Shown: one piece after another, positions 28,440 through 41,785 of the stretch
Layout of the letters: the number at the start of each line of letters is the position of its first letter
How positions within the stretch are numbered: position 1 is the stretch's first letter
DNA from: Zea mays
Lineage: Eukaryota > Streptophyta > Magnoliopsida > Poales > Poaceae
Direction of reading: 5' to 3'
NCBI RefSeq assembly: GCF_902167145.1
Contig: NC_050100.1
Coordinates: 199,367,974 to 199,431,973 of the forward strand
Length of the DNA stretch: 64,000 nucleotides
Translations under genes and position numbers: made by a program
Notes under the pieces: model-generated
Seen by the model: only the letters and a program-made list of their open reading frames with translations
What the model was told of the DNA's origin: nothing
Databases searched by the model: none

Positions 28440-31400
28440 GGTCGATGATCAATGGCCACACAACCCCCATTTTTGTCGAAAATATCCATGAACGACCATT
28501 TTCAATAATACCGAAGGCTACCACCTACGGATTTTTGACCAAGAAATGGTCTCCACCAGAAATCCAAGAATGTGATCTATGGCAAGGAAACATATGTGGG
28601 GTGAGGTGTACGAGCCTCTGGTCGATGATCAATGGCCACACAACCCCCATTTTTGTCGAAAATAGCCATGAACGACCATTTTCAATAATACCGAAGGCTA
28701 ACACGTACGGATTTTTGACCAAGAAATGGTCTCCACCAGAAATCCTAGAATGTGATCTATGGCAAAGAAACATATGTGGGGTGAGGTGTACAAGCCTCTG
28801 GTCAATGATTAGTGGCCACACAACCACTATTTTTGTCAAAAATAGCCATGAACGACCATTTTCAATGGCACCGAAGGCTAACACCTACGGATTTTTGACC
28901 AAGAAATGGTCTCCACCATAAATCCAAGAATGTGATCTATGGCAAGAAAACATATGTGTTGTGAGGTGTACGAGCCTCTGGTTGATGATCAATTGCCACA
29001 CAACTCCCTTTTTTGTCGAAAATAGCCATGAACGACCATTTTCAATAATATCAAAGGCTAACACGTACGGATTTTTGACCAAGAAATGGACTCCACCAGA
29101 AATCTAAGAATGTGGTCTATGGCAAGGAAAAATATGTGGGGTGAGGTGTACGAGCCTCTGGTCGATGATCAATGGCCACACAACCCCTATTTTTGTCGAA
29201 AATAGCCATGAACGACCATTTTCAATAATACCGAAGGCTAACGCCGACGGATTTTTGACCAAGAAACGGTCTCCACCAGATATCCAAGAATATGATCTAT
29301 GGCAAGGAAACATATGTGAGGTGAGGTGTACGAGCCTCTGGTCGATGATCAATGGCCACACAACCCCCTTTTTTGTCGAAAATAGCCATGAACGACCATT
29401 TTCAATAATACCGAAGGCTAACACCTACGGATTTTTGACAAAGAAATGGTCTCCACCAGAAATCCAAGAATGTGATCTATGGCAAGGAAACATATGTGGG
29501 GTGAGGTGTATGAGCCTCTGGTTGATGATCAATGTCCACACAACACTCATTTTTGTCAAAAATAGCCATGAACGACCATTTTCAATAATATCGAAGGCTA
29601 ACACCTACGGATTTTTGACAAAGAAATGGTCTTCACCAGAAATCCAAGAATGTGATCTATGGCAAGGAAACATATGTGGGGTGAGGTATACGAGCCTCTG
29701 GTCGATGATAAATGGCCACACAACCCCCATTTTTGTCGAAAATTGCCATGAACGACCATTTTCAATAATACCAAAGGCTAACAACTACGGATTTTTGACC
29801 AAGAAATGGTCTCCACCAGAAATCCAAGAATGTGGTCTATGGCAAGGAAACATATGTGGGGTGAGGTGTACGAGCCTCTGGTCGATGATCAATGGCCACA
29901 CAACCCCATTTTTGTCGAAAATAGCCATGAACGACCATTTTCAATGACACTGAAGGCTAACACCTACGGATTTTTGACCAAGAAATGGTCTCCACCATAA
30001 ATCCAAGAATGTGATCTATGACAAGGAAACATATGTGTAGTGAGGTGTATGAGCCTCTGGTCGAAGATCAATGGCCACATAACCCCCACTTTTGTCGAAA
30101 GTAGCCATGAACGACCATTTTCAATAATACAGAAGGCTAACACCTACGGATTTTTGACCAAGAAATGGTCTCCACCAGAAATCCAAGAATGTGATAAATG
30201 GCAAGGAAACATATGTGGGGTGAGGTGTACAAGCTCTGTTCGATGATTAATGGCCACACAACCCCCATTTTTGTCGAAAATAGCCATGAACGACCATTTT
30301 CAATAATACCGAAGGCTAACACGTACGGATTTTTGACCAAGAAATGGTCTCCACCAGAAATCCTAGAATGTGATCTATGGCAAAGAAACATATGTGGGGT
30401 AAGGTGTACAAGCCTCTGGTCAACGATGAGTGGCCACACAACCACTATTTTTGTCAAAAATAGCCATGAACGACCATTTTCAATGGCACCGAAGGCTAAC
30501 ACCTACGGATTTTTGACCAAGAAATGGTCTCCACCATAAATCCAAGAATGTGATCTATGGCAAGAAAACATATGTGTTGCGAGGTGTACGAGCCTCTGGT
30601 TGATGATCAATTGCCACACAACTCCCTTTTTTGTCGAAAATAGCCATGAACGACCATTTTCAATAATATCAAAGGCTAACACGTACGGATTTTTGACCAA
30701 GAAATGGTCTCCACCAGAAATCCAAGAATGTGGTCTATGGAAAGGAAAAATATGTGGGGTGAGGTGTACGAGCCTCTGGTCGATGATCAATGGCCACACA
30801 ACCCCTATTTTTGTCGAAAATAGCCATGAACGACCATTTTCAATAATACCGAAGGCTAACGCCGACGGATTTTTGACCAAGAAACGGTCTCCACCAGATA
30901 TCCAAGAATATGATCTATGGCAAGGAAACATATGTGGGGTGAGGTGTACGAGCCTCTGGTCGATGATCAATGGCCACACAACCCCCTTTTTTGTCGAAAA
31001 TAGCCATGAACGACCATTTTCAATAATACCGAAGGCTAACACCTACGGATTTTTGACAAAGAAATGGTCTCCACCATAAATCCAAGAATGTGATCTATGG
31101 CAAGGAAATATATGTGGAGCAAGGTCTATGAGCCTCTGGTCGATGATCAATGGCCACACAACCCCCATTTTTGTCGAAAATATCCATGAACGACCATTTT
31201 CAATAATACCGAAGGCTACCACCTACGGATTTTTGACCAAGAAATGGTCTCCACCTGAAATCCAAGAATGTGATCTATGGCAAGGAAACATATGTGGGGT
31301 GAGGTGTACGAGCCTCTGGTCGATGATCAATGACCACACAACCCCCATTTTTGTCGAAAATAGCCATGAACGACCATTTTCAATAATACCGAAGGCTAAC

Positions 31401-34400
31401 ACGTACGGATTTTTGACCAAGAAATGGTCTCCACCAGAAATCCTAGAATGTGATCTATGGCAAAGAAACATATGTGGGGTGAGGTCTACAAGACTCTGGT
31501 CAATGATCAGTGGCCACACAACCACTATTTTTGTCAAAAATAGCCATGAACGACCATTTTCAATGGCACCGAAGGCTAACACCTACGGATTTTTGACCAA
31601 GAAATGGTCTCACCATAAATCCAAGAATGTGATCTATGGCAAGAAAACATATGTGTTGTGAGGTGTACGAGCCTCTGGTTGATGATCAATTGCCACACAA
31701 CTCCCTTTTTTGTCGAAAATAGCCATGAACGACCATTTTCAATAATATCAAAGGCTAACACGTACGGATTTTTGACCAAGAAATGGTCTCCACCAGAAAT
31801 CCAAGAATGTGGTCTATGGCAAGGAAAAATATGTGGGGTGAGGTGTACGAGCCTCTGGTCGATGATCAATGGCCACACAACCCCTATTTTTGTCGAAAAT
31901 AGCCATGAACGACCATTTCAATAATACCGAAGGCTAACGCCGACGGATTTTTGACCAAGAAACGGTCTCCACCAGATATCCAAGAATATGATCTATGGCA
32001 AGGAAACATATGTGGGGTGAGGTGTACGAGCCTCTGGTCGATGATCAATGGCCACACAACCCCCTTTTTTGTCGAAAATAGCCATGAACGACCATTTTCA
32101 ATAATACCGAAGGCTAACACCTACGGATTTTTGACAAAGAAATGGTCTCCACCATAAATCCAAGAATGTGATCTATGGCAAGGAAATATATGTGGAGCAA
32201 GGTCTACGAGCCTCTGGTCGATGATCAATGGCCACACAACCCCCATTTTTGTCGAAAATATCCATGAACGACCATTTTCAATAATACCGAAGGCTACCAC
32301 CTACGGATTTTTGACCAAGAAATGGTCTCCACCAGAAATCCAAGAATGTGATCTATGGCAAGGAAACATATGTGGGGTGAGGTGTACGAGCCTCTGGTCG
32401 ATGATCAATGGCCACACAACCCCCATTTTTGTCGAAAATAGCCATGAACGACCATTTTCAATAATACCGAAGGCTAACACGTACGGATTTTTGACCAAGA
32501 AATGGTCTCCACCAGAAATCCTAGAATATGATCTATGGCAAAGAAACATATGTGGGGTGAGGTGTACAAGCCTCTGGTCAATGATCAGTGGCCACACAAC
32601 TACTATTTTTGTCAAAAATAGCCATGAACGACCATTTTCAATGGCACCGAAGGCTAACACCTACGGATTTTTGACCAAGAAATGGTCTCCACCATAAATC
32701 CAAGAATGTGATCTATGGCAAGAAAACATATGTGTTGTGAGGTGTACGAGCCTCTGGTCGATGATCAATGGCCACACAACCCCATTTTTGTCGAAAATAG
32801 CCATGAACGACCATTTTCAATGACACTGAAGGCTAACACCTACGGATTTTTGACCAAGAAATGGTCTCCACCATAAATCCAAGAATGTGATCTATGACAA
32901 GGAAACATATGTGTAGTGAGGTGTATGAGCCTCTGGTCGAAGATCAATGGCCACATAACCCCCACTTTTGTCGAAAGTAGCCATGAACGACCATTTTCAA
33001 TAATACAGAAGGCTAACACCTACGGATTTTTGACCAAGAAATGGTCTCCACCAGAAATCCAAGAATGTGATCAATGGCAAGAGAACATATGTGGGGTGAG
33101 TTGTACAAGCTCTGTTCGATGATTAACGGCCACACAACCCCCATTTTTGTCGAAAATAGCCATGAACGACCATTTTCAATAATACCGAAGGCTAACACGT
33201 ACGGATTTTTGACCAAGAAATGGTCTCCACCAGAAATCCTAGAATGTGATCTATGGCAAATAAACATATGTGGGGTAAGGTGTACAAGCCTCTGGTCAAT
33301 GATCAGTGGCCACACAACCACTATTTTTGTCAAAAATAGCCATGAACGACCATTTTCAATGGCACCGAAGGCTAACACCTACGGATTTTTGACCAAGAAA
33401 TGGTCTCCACCATAAATCCAAGAATGTGATCTATGGCAAGAAAACATATGTGTTGCGAGGTGTACGAGCCTCTGGTTGATGATCAATTGCCACACAACTC
33501 CCTTTTTTGTCGAAAATAGCCATGAACGACCATTTTCAATAATATCAAAGGCTAACACGTACGGATTTTTGACCAAGAAATGGTCTCCACCAGAAATCCA
33601 AGAATGTGGTCTATGGAAAGGAAAAATATGTGGGGTGAGGTGTACGAGCCTCTGGTCGATGATCAACGGCCACACAACCCCTATTTTTGTCGAAAATAGC
33701 CATGAACGACCATTTTCAATAATACCGAAGGCTAACGCTGACGGATTTTTGACCAAGAAACGGTCTCCACCAGATATCCAAGAATATGATCTATGGCAAG
33801 GAAACATATGTGGGGTGAGGTGTACGAGCCTCTGGTCGATGATCAATGGCCACACAACCCCCTTTTTTGTCGAAAATAGCCATGAACGACCATTTTCAAT
33901 AATACCGAATGCTAACACCTACGGATTTTTGACAAAGAAATGGTCTCCACCATAAATCCAAGAATGTGATCTATGGCAAGGAAATATATGTGGAGCAAGG
34001 TCTACGAGCCTCTGGTCGATGATCAATGGCCACACAACCCCCATTTTTGTCGAAAATATCCATGAACGACCATTTTCAATAATACCGAAGGCTACGACCT
34101 ACGGATTTTTGACCAAGAAATGGTCTCCACCTGAAATCCAAGAATGTGATCTATGGCAAGGAAACATATGTGGGGTGAGGTGTACGAGCCTCTGGTCAAT
34201 GATCAATGGCCACACAACCCCCATTTTTGTCGAAAATAGCCATGAACGACCATTTTCAATAATACCGAAGGCTAACACGTACGGATTTTTGACCAAGAAA
34301 TGGTCTCCACCAGAAATCCTAGAATGTAATCTATGGCAAAGAAACATATGTGGGGTGAGGTGTACAAGCCTCTGGTCAATGATCAGTGGGCACACAACCA

Positions 34401-37400
34401 CTATTTTTGTCAAAAATAGCCATGAACGACCATTTTCAATGGCACCGAAGGCTAACACCTACGGATTTTTGACCAAGAAATGGTCTCCACCATAAATCCA
34501 AGAATGTGATCTATGGCAAGAAAACATATGTGTTGTGAGGTGTACGAGCCTCTGGTTGATGATCAATTGCCACACAACTCCCTTTTTTGTCGAAAATAGC
34601 CATGAACGACCATTTTCAATAATATCAAAGGCTAACACGTACGGATTTTTGACCAAGAAATGGTCTCCACCAGAAATCCAAGAATGTGGTCTATGGCAAG
34701 GAAAAATATGTGGGGTGAGGTGTACGAGCCTCTGGTCGATGATCAATGGCCACACAACCCCTATTTTTGTCGAAAATAGCCATGAACGACCATTTTCAAT
34801 AATACCGAAGGCTAACGCCGACGGATTTTTGACCAAGAAACGGTCTCCACCAGATATCCAAGAATATGATCTATGGCAAGGAAACATATGTGGGGTGAGG
34901 TGTACGAGCCTCTGGTCGATGATCAATGGCCACACAACCCCCATTTTTGTCGAAAATAGCCATGAACGACCATTTTCAATAATACCGAAGGCTAACACCT
35001 ACGGATTTTTGACAAAGAAATGGTCTCCACCATAAATCCAAGAATGTGATCTATGGCAAGGAAATATATGTGGAGCAAGGTCTACGAGCCTCTGGTCGAT
35101 GATCAATGGCCACACAACCCCCGTTTTTGTCGAAAATATCCATGAACGACCATTTTCAATAATACCGAAGGCTACCACCTACGGATTTTTGACCAAGAAA
35201 TGGTCTCCACCAGAAATCCAAGAATGTGATCTATGGCAAGGAAACATATGTGGGGTGAGGTGTACGAGCCTCTGGTCGATGATCAATGGCCACACAACCC
35301 CCATTTTTGTCGAAAATAGCCATGAACGACCATTTTCAATAATACCGAAGGCTAACACGTACGGATTTTTGACCAAGAAATGGTCTCCACCAGAAATCCT
35401 AGAATATGATCTATGGCAAAGAAACATATGTGGAGTGAGGTGTACAAGCCTCTGGTCAATGATCAGTGGCCACACAACCACTATTTTTGTCAAAAATCGC
35501 CATGAACGACCATTTTCAATGGCACCGAAGGCTAACACCTACGGATTTGTGACCAAGAAATGGTCTCCACCATAAATCCAAGAATGTGATCTATGGCAAG
35601 AAAACATATGTGTTGTGACTTGTACAAGCCTCTGGTTGATGATCAATTGCCACACAACTCCCTTTTTTGTCGAAAATAGCCATGAACGACCATTTTCAAT
35701 AATATCAAAGGCTAACACGTACGGATTTTTGACCAAGAAATGGTCTCCACCAGAAATCCAAGAATGTGGTCTATGGCAAGGAAAAATATGTGGGGTGAGG
35801 TGTACGAGCCTCTGGTCGATGATCAATGGCCACACAACCCCTATTTTTGTCGAAAATAGCCATGAACGACCATTTTCAATAATACCGAAGGCTAACGCCG
35901 ACGGATTTTTGACCAAGAAACGGTCTCCACCAGATATCCAAGAATATGATCTATGGCAAGGAAACATATGTGGGGTGAGGTGTACGAGCCTCTGGTCGAT
36001 GATCAATGGCCACACAACCCCCTTTTTTGTCGAAAATAGCCATGAACGACCATTTTCAATAATACCGAAGGCTAACACCTACGGATTTTTGACAAAGAAA
36101 TGGTCTCCACCAGAAATCCAAGAATGTGATCTATGGCAAGGAAACATATGTGGGGTGAGGTGTATGAGCCTCTGGTTGATGATCAATGTCCACACAACGC
36201 CCATTTTTGTCAAAAATAGCCATGAACGACCATTTTCAATAATATCGAAGGCTAACACCTACGGATTTTTGACAAAGAAATGGTCTCCACCAGAAATCCA
36301 AGAATGTGATCTATGGCAAGGAAACATATGTGGGGTGAGGTATACGAGCCTCTGGTCGATGATAAAGGGCCACACAACCCCCATTTTTGTCGAAAATAGC
36401 CATGAACGACCATTTTCAATAATACCAAAGGCTAACAACTACGGATTTTTGACCAAGAAATGGTCTCCACCAGAAATCCAAGAATGTGGTCTATGGCAAG
36501 GAAATATATGTGGGGTGAGGTGTACGAGCCTCTGGTCGATGATCAATGGCCACACAACCCCATTTTTGTCGAAAATAGCCATGAACGACCATTTTTAATG
36601 ACACTAAAGGATAACACCTACGGATTTTTGACCAAGAAATGGTCTCCACCATAAATCCAAGAATGTGATCTATGACAAGGAAACATATGTGTAGTGAGGT
36701 GTATGAGCCTCTGGTCGAAGATCAATGGCCACATAACCCCCACTTTTGTCGAAAGTAGCCACGAACGACCATTTTCAATAATACAGAAGGCTAACACCTA
36801 CGGATTTTTGACCAAGAAATGGTCTCCACCAGAAATCCAAGAATGTGATCAATGGCAAGGAAACATATGTGGGGTGAGGTGTACAAGCTCTGTTCGATGA
36901 TTAATGGCCACACAACCCCCATTTTTGTCAAAAATAGCCATGAACGACCATTTTCAATAATACCGAAGGCTAACACGTACGGATTTTTGACCAAGAAATG
37001 GTCTCCACCAGAAATCCTAGAATGTGATCTATGGCAAAGAAACATATGTGGGGTAAGGTGTACAAGCCTCTAGTCAATGATCAGTGGCCACACAACCACT
37101 ATTTTTGTCAAAAATAGCCATGAACGACCATTTTCAATGCCACCGAAGGCTAACACCTACGGATTTTTGACCAAGAAATGGTCTCCACCATAAATCCAAG
37201 AATGTGATCTATGGCAAGAAAACATATGTGTTGCGAGGTGTACGAGCCTCTGGTTGATGATCAATTGCCACACAACTCCCTTTTTTGTCGAAAATAGCCA
37301 TGAACGACCATTTTCAATAATATCAAAGGCTAACACGTACGGATTTTTGACCAAGAAATGGTCTCCACCAGAAATCCAAGAATGTGGTCTATGGAAAGGA

Positions 37401-40300
37401 AAAATATGTGGGGTGAGGTGTACGAGCCTCTGGTCGATGATCAATGGCCACACAACCCCTATTTTTGTCGAAAATAGCCATGAATGACCATTTTCAATAA
37501 TACCGAAGGCTAACGCCGACGGATTTTTGACCAAGAAACGTTCTCCACCAGATATCCAAGAATATGATCTATGGCAAGGAAACATATGTGGGGTGAGGTG
37601 TACGAGCCTCTGGTCGATGATCAATGGCCACACAACCCCCTTTTTTGTCGAAAATAGCCATGAACGACCATTTTCAATAATACCGAAGGCTAACACCTAC
37701 GGATTTTTGACAAAGAAATGGTCTCCACCAGAAATGCAAGAATGTGATCTATGGCAAGGAAACATATGTGGGGTTAGGTGTATGAGCCTCTGGTTGATGA
37801 TCAATGTCCACACAACGCCCATTTTTGTCAAAAATAGCCATGAACGACCATTTTCAATAATATCGAAGGCTAACACCTACGGATTTTTGACAAAGAAATG
37901 GTCTCCACCAGAAATCCAAGAATGTGATCTATGGCAAGGAAACATATGTGGGGTGAGGTATACGAGCCTCTGGTCGATGATAAATGGCCACACAACCCCC
38001 ATTTTTGTCGAAAATAGCCATGAACGACCATTTTCAATAATACCGAAGGCTAACAACTACGGATTTTTGACCAAAAAATGGTCTCCACCAGAAATCCAAG
38101 AATGTGGTCTATGGCAAGGAAACATATGTGGGGTGAGGTGTACGAGCCTCTGGTCGATGATCAATGGCCACACAACCCCATTTTTGTCGAAAATAGCCAT
38201 GAACGACCATTTTCAATGACACTGAAGGCTAACACCTACGGATTTTTGACCAAGAAATGGTCTCCACCATAAATCCAAGAATGTGATCTATGACAAGGAA
38301 ACATATGTGTAGTGAGGTGTATGAGCCTCTGGTCGAAGATCAATGGCCACATAACCCCCACTTTTGTCGAAAGTAGCCATGAACGACCATTTTCAATAAT
38401 ACAGAAGGCTAACACCTACGGATTTTTGACCAAGAAATGGTCTACACCAGAAATCCAAGAATGTGATCAATGGCAAGGAAACATATGTGGGGTGTGGTGT
38501 ACAAGCTCTGTTCGATGATTAATGGCCACACAACCCCCATTTTTGTCGAAAATAGCCATGAATGACCATTTTCAATAATACCGAAGGCTAACACGTACGG
38601 ATTTTTGACCAAGAAATGGTCTCCACCAGAAATCCAAGAATGTGTTTTATGTCCAGGAAACATATGTGGGGTGAGGTGTACAAGCCTCTGGTCAATGATC
38701 AGTGGCCACACAACCACTATTTTTGTCAAAAATAGCCATGAACGACCATTTTCAATGGCACCGAAGGCTAACACCTACGGATTTTTGACCAAGAAATGGT
38801 CTCCACCATAAATCCAAGAATGTGATCTATGGCAAGAAAACATATGTGTTGCGAGGTGTACGAGCCTCTGGTTGATGATCAATTGCCACACAAGTCCCTT
38901 TTTTGTCGAAAATAGCCATGAACGACCATTTTCAATAATATCAAAGGCTAACACGTAAGGATTTTTGACCAAGAAATGGTCTCCACCAGAAATCCAAGAA
39001 TGTGGTCTATGGCAAGGAAAAATATGTGGGGTGAGGTGTACGAGCCTCTGGTCGATGATCAATGGCCACACAACCCCTATTTTTGTCGAAAATAGCCATG
39101 AACGACCATTTTCAATAATACCGAAGGCTAACGCCGACGGATTTTTGACCAAGAAACGGTCTCCACCAGATATCCAAGAATATGATCTATGGCAAGGAAA
39201 CATATGTGGGGTGAGGTGTACGAGCCTCTGGTCGATGATCAATGGCCACACAACCCCCTTTTTTGTCGAAAATAGCCATGAATGACCATTTTCAATAATA
39301 CCGAAGGCTAACACCTACGGATTTTTGACAAAGAAATGGTCTCCACCAGAAATCCAAGAATGTGATCTATGGCAAGGAAACATATGTGGGGTGAGGTGTA
39401 TGAGCCTCTGGTTGATGATCAATGTCCACACAACGCCCATTTTTGTCAAAAATAGCCATGAACGACCATTTTCAATAATATCGAAGGCTAACACCTACGG
39501 ATTTTTGACAAAGAAATGGTCTCCACCAGAAATCCAAGAATGTGATCTATGGCAAGGAAACATATGTGGGGTGAGGTATACGAGCCTCTGGTCGACGATA
39601 AATGGCCACACAACCCCCATTTTTGTCGAAAATAGCCATGAACGACCATTTTCAATAATACCGAAGGCTAACAACTACGGATTTTTGACCAAGAAATGGT
39701 CTCCACCAGAAATCCAAGAATGTGGTCTATGGCAAGGAAACATATGTGGGGTGAGGTGTACGAGGCTCTGGTCGATGATCAATGGCCACACAACCCCATT
39801 TTTGTCGAAAATAGCCATGAACGACCATTTTCAATGACATTGAAGGCTAACACCTACGGATTTTTGACCAAGAAATGGTCTCCACCATAAATCCAAGAAT
39901 GTGATCTATGACAAGGAAACATATGTGTAGTGAGGTGTATGAGCCTCTGGTCGAAGATCAATGGCCACATAACCCCCACTTTTGTCGAAAATAGCCATGA
40001 ATGACCATTTTCAATAATACAGAAGGCTAACACCTACGGATTTTTGACCAAGAAATGGTCTACACCAGAAATCCAAGAATGTGATCAATGGCAAGGAAAC
40101 ATATGTGGGGTGAGGTGTACAAGCTCTGTTTGATGATTAATGGCCACACAACCCCCATTTTTGTCGAAAATAGCCATGAACGACCATTTTCAATAATACC
40201 GAAGGCTAACACGTACGGATTTTTGACCAAGAAATGGTCTCCACCAGAAATCCCAGAATGTGATCTATGTCCAGAAAACATATGTGGGGTGAGGTGTACG
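28440..40300 (+). repeat. Recently homogenised higher-order-repeat domain (6- and 9-monomer steps)
   Basis: Two marker monomers recur with their neighbours. The first, with AATATCCATG and GGCTACCACC, starts its AATATCC box at 28481, 31179, 32257, 34055 and 35135, giving steps of 2698, 1078, 1798 and 1080 bp (15, 6, 10 and 6 monomers less small deletions). The second, with CACATAACCCCCACTTTTG, occurs near 30.08, 32.95, 36.73, 38.35 and 39.97 kb; its last two steps are about 1618 bp (9 monomers less 2 bases). Intervening monomers match nearly base for base. This is the least diverged part of the window. Confidence 0.85.
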
Positions 40301-41749
40301 AGCCTCTAGTCGATGATTAATTGCCACACAACCCCCATTATTGTAGAAAATAGCCATAAACGACCATTTTCAATAATACCAAAGGCTAACACCTACGGAT
40401 TTTTGACCAAGAAATGGTCTCCACCAAAAATACAAGAATGTGGTCTATGGGAAGGAAACATATGTGGGGTGAGGTGTAGGAGCCTCTGGTCGATGATAAA
40501 TGGCCACACAACCCCCATTTTTGTCAAAAATAGCCATGAACGACCATTTTCAATAATACCGAAGGCTAACACCTACGGATTTTTGACCAAGAAATGGTCT
40601 CCACTAGAAATCCAAGAATGTGATCTATGACAAGGAAACATATGTGGGGTGAGGTGTACGAGCCTCTGGTCGATGATAGGTGGCCACACAACCCCCATTT
40701 TTGTCGAAAATAGCCATGAACGACCATTTTCAATAATACTGAAGGCTAACACGTACAGATTTTTGACCAAGAAATTGTCTACACCAGAAATCCAAGAATG
40801 TGATCAATGGCAAGGAAACATATGTGGGGTGAGGTGTACAAGCTCTGTTCGATGATTAATGGCCACACAACCCCCATTTTTGTCGAAAATAGCCATGAAC
40901 GACCATTTTCAATAATACCGAAGGCTAACACGTACGAATTTTTGACCAAGAAATGGTCTCCACTAGAAATCCAAGAATGTGTTCTATGTCCAGGAAACAT
41001 ATGTGGGGTGAGGTGTACGAGCCTCTAGTCGATGATTAATTGCCACACAACCCCCATTATTGTAGAATATAGCCATAAACGACCATTTTCAATAATACCA
41101 AAGGCTAACACCTACGGATTTTTGACCAAGAAATGGTCACCACCAAAAATCCAAGAATGTGGTCTATGGGAAGGAAACATATGTGGGGTGAGGTGTACGA
41201 GCCTCTGGTCGATGATAAATGGCCACACAACCCCCATTTTTGTCAAAAATTGCCATGAACGACCATTTTCAATAATACCGAAGGCTAACACCTACGGATT
41301 TTTGACCAAGAAATGGTCTCCACCAGAAATCCAAGAATGTGATCTATGGCAAGGAAACATATGTGGGGTGAGGTGTACGAGCCTCTGGTCGATGATAGGT
41401 GGCCACACAACCCCCATTTTTGTCGAAAATAGCCATGAACGACCATTTTCAATAATATCGAAGGCTAACACGTACGGCTTTTTGACCAAGAAATGGTCTC
41501 CACCAGAAATCCAAGAATGTGATCTATGGCAAGGAAACATATGTGGGGTGAGGTGTATGAGCCTCTGGTCGATGACCAATGTCCACACAACCCCCATTTT
41601 TATCGAAAATAGCCATGAACGACCATTTTAAATAATACCGAAGGCTAACACCTACGGATTTTTGACCAAGAAATGGTCTCCACCAGAAATCCAAGAATGT
41701 GGTCTATGGCAAGGAAACATATGTGGGGTGAGGTGTACGAGCCTCTGGT

Positions 41750-41785
41750 CGATGATCAATGGCCATGAACGACCATTTTTAATGA
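41750..41785 (+). repeat. Shortened monomer with 30-bp deletion at GCCA
   Basis: AATGGCCA runs directly into TGAACGACC. Thirty bases from CACAACCCCC to AATAGCCA are absent. Both edges carry GCCA, which fits deletion between two 4-base matches. Confidence 0.8.

Larger units (their letters stand above)
11400..38800 (+). repeat. Middle satellite domain (AATGGCACC / GTGGAGCGAGG monomer class)
   Basis: From about 11.49 to 38.76 kb a monomer class with AATGGCACC replaces AATAATACC in about every third to eighth copy. It is usually followed by CCACCATAAATCC and by CATATGTGGAGCGAGG or a derivative of it. I saw this class nowhere in 1-11.4 kb or after 38.8 kb. Its confinement marks a block of the array that has been amplified separately from its flanks. 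Within it lie the segmental duplications listed separately. Confidence 0.75.
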
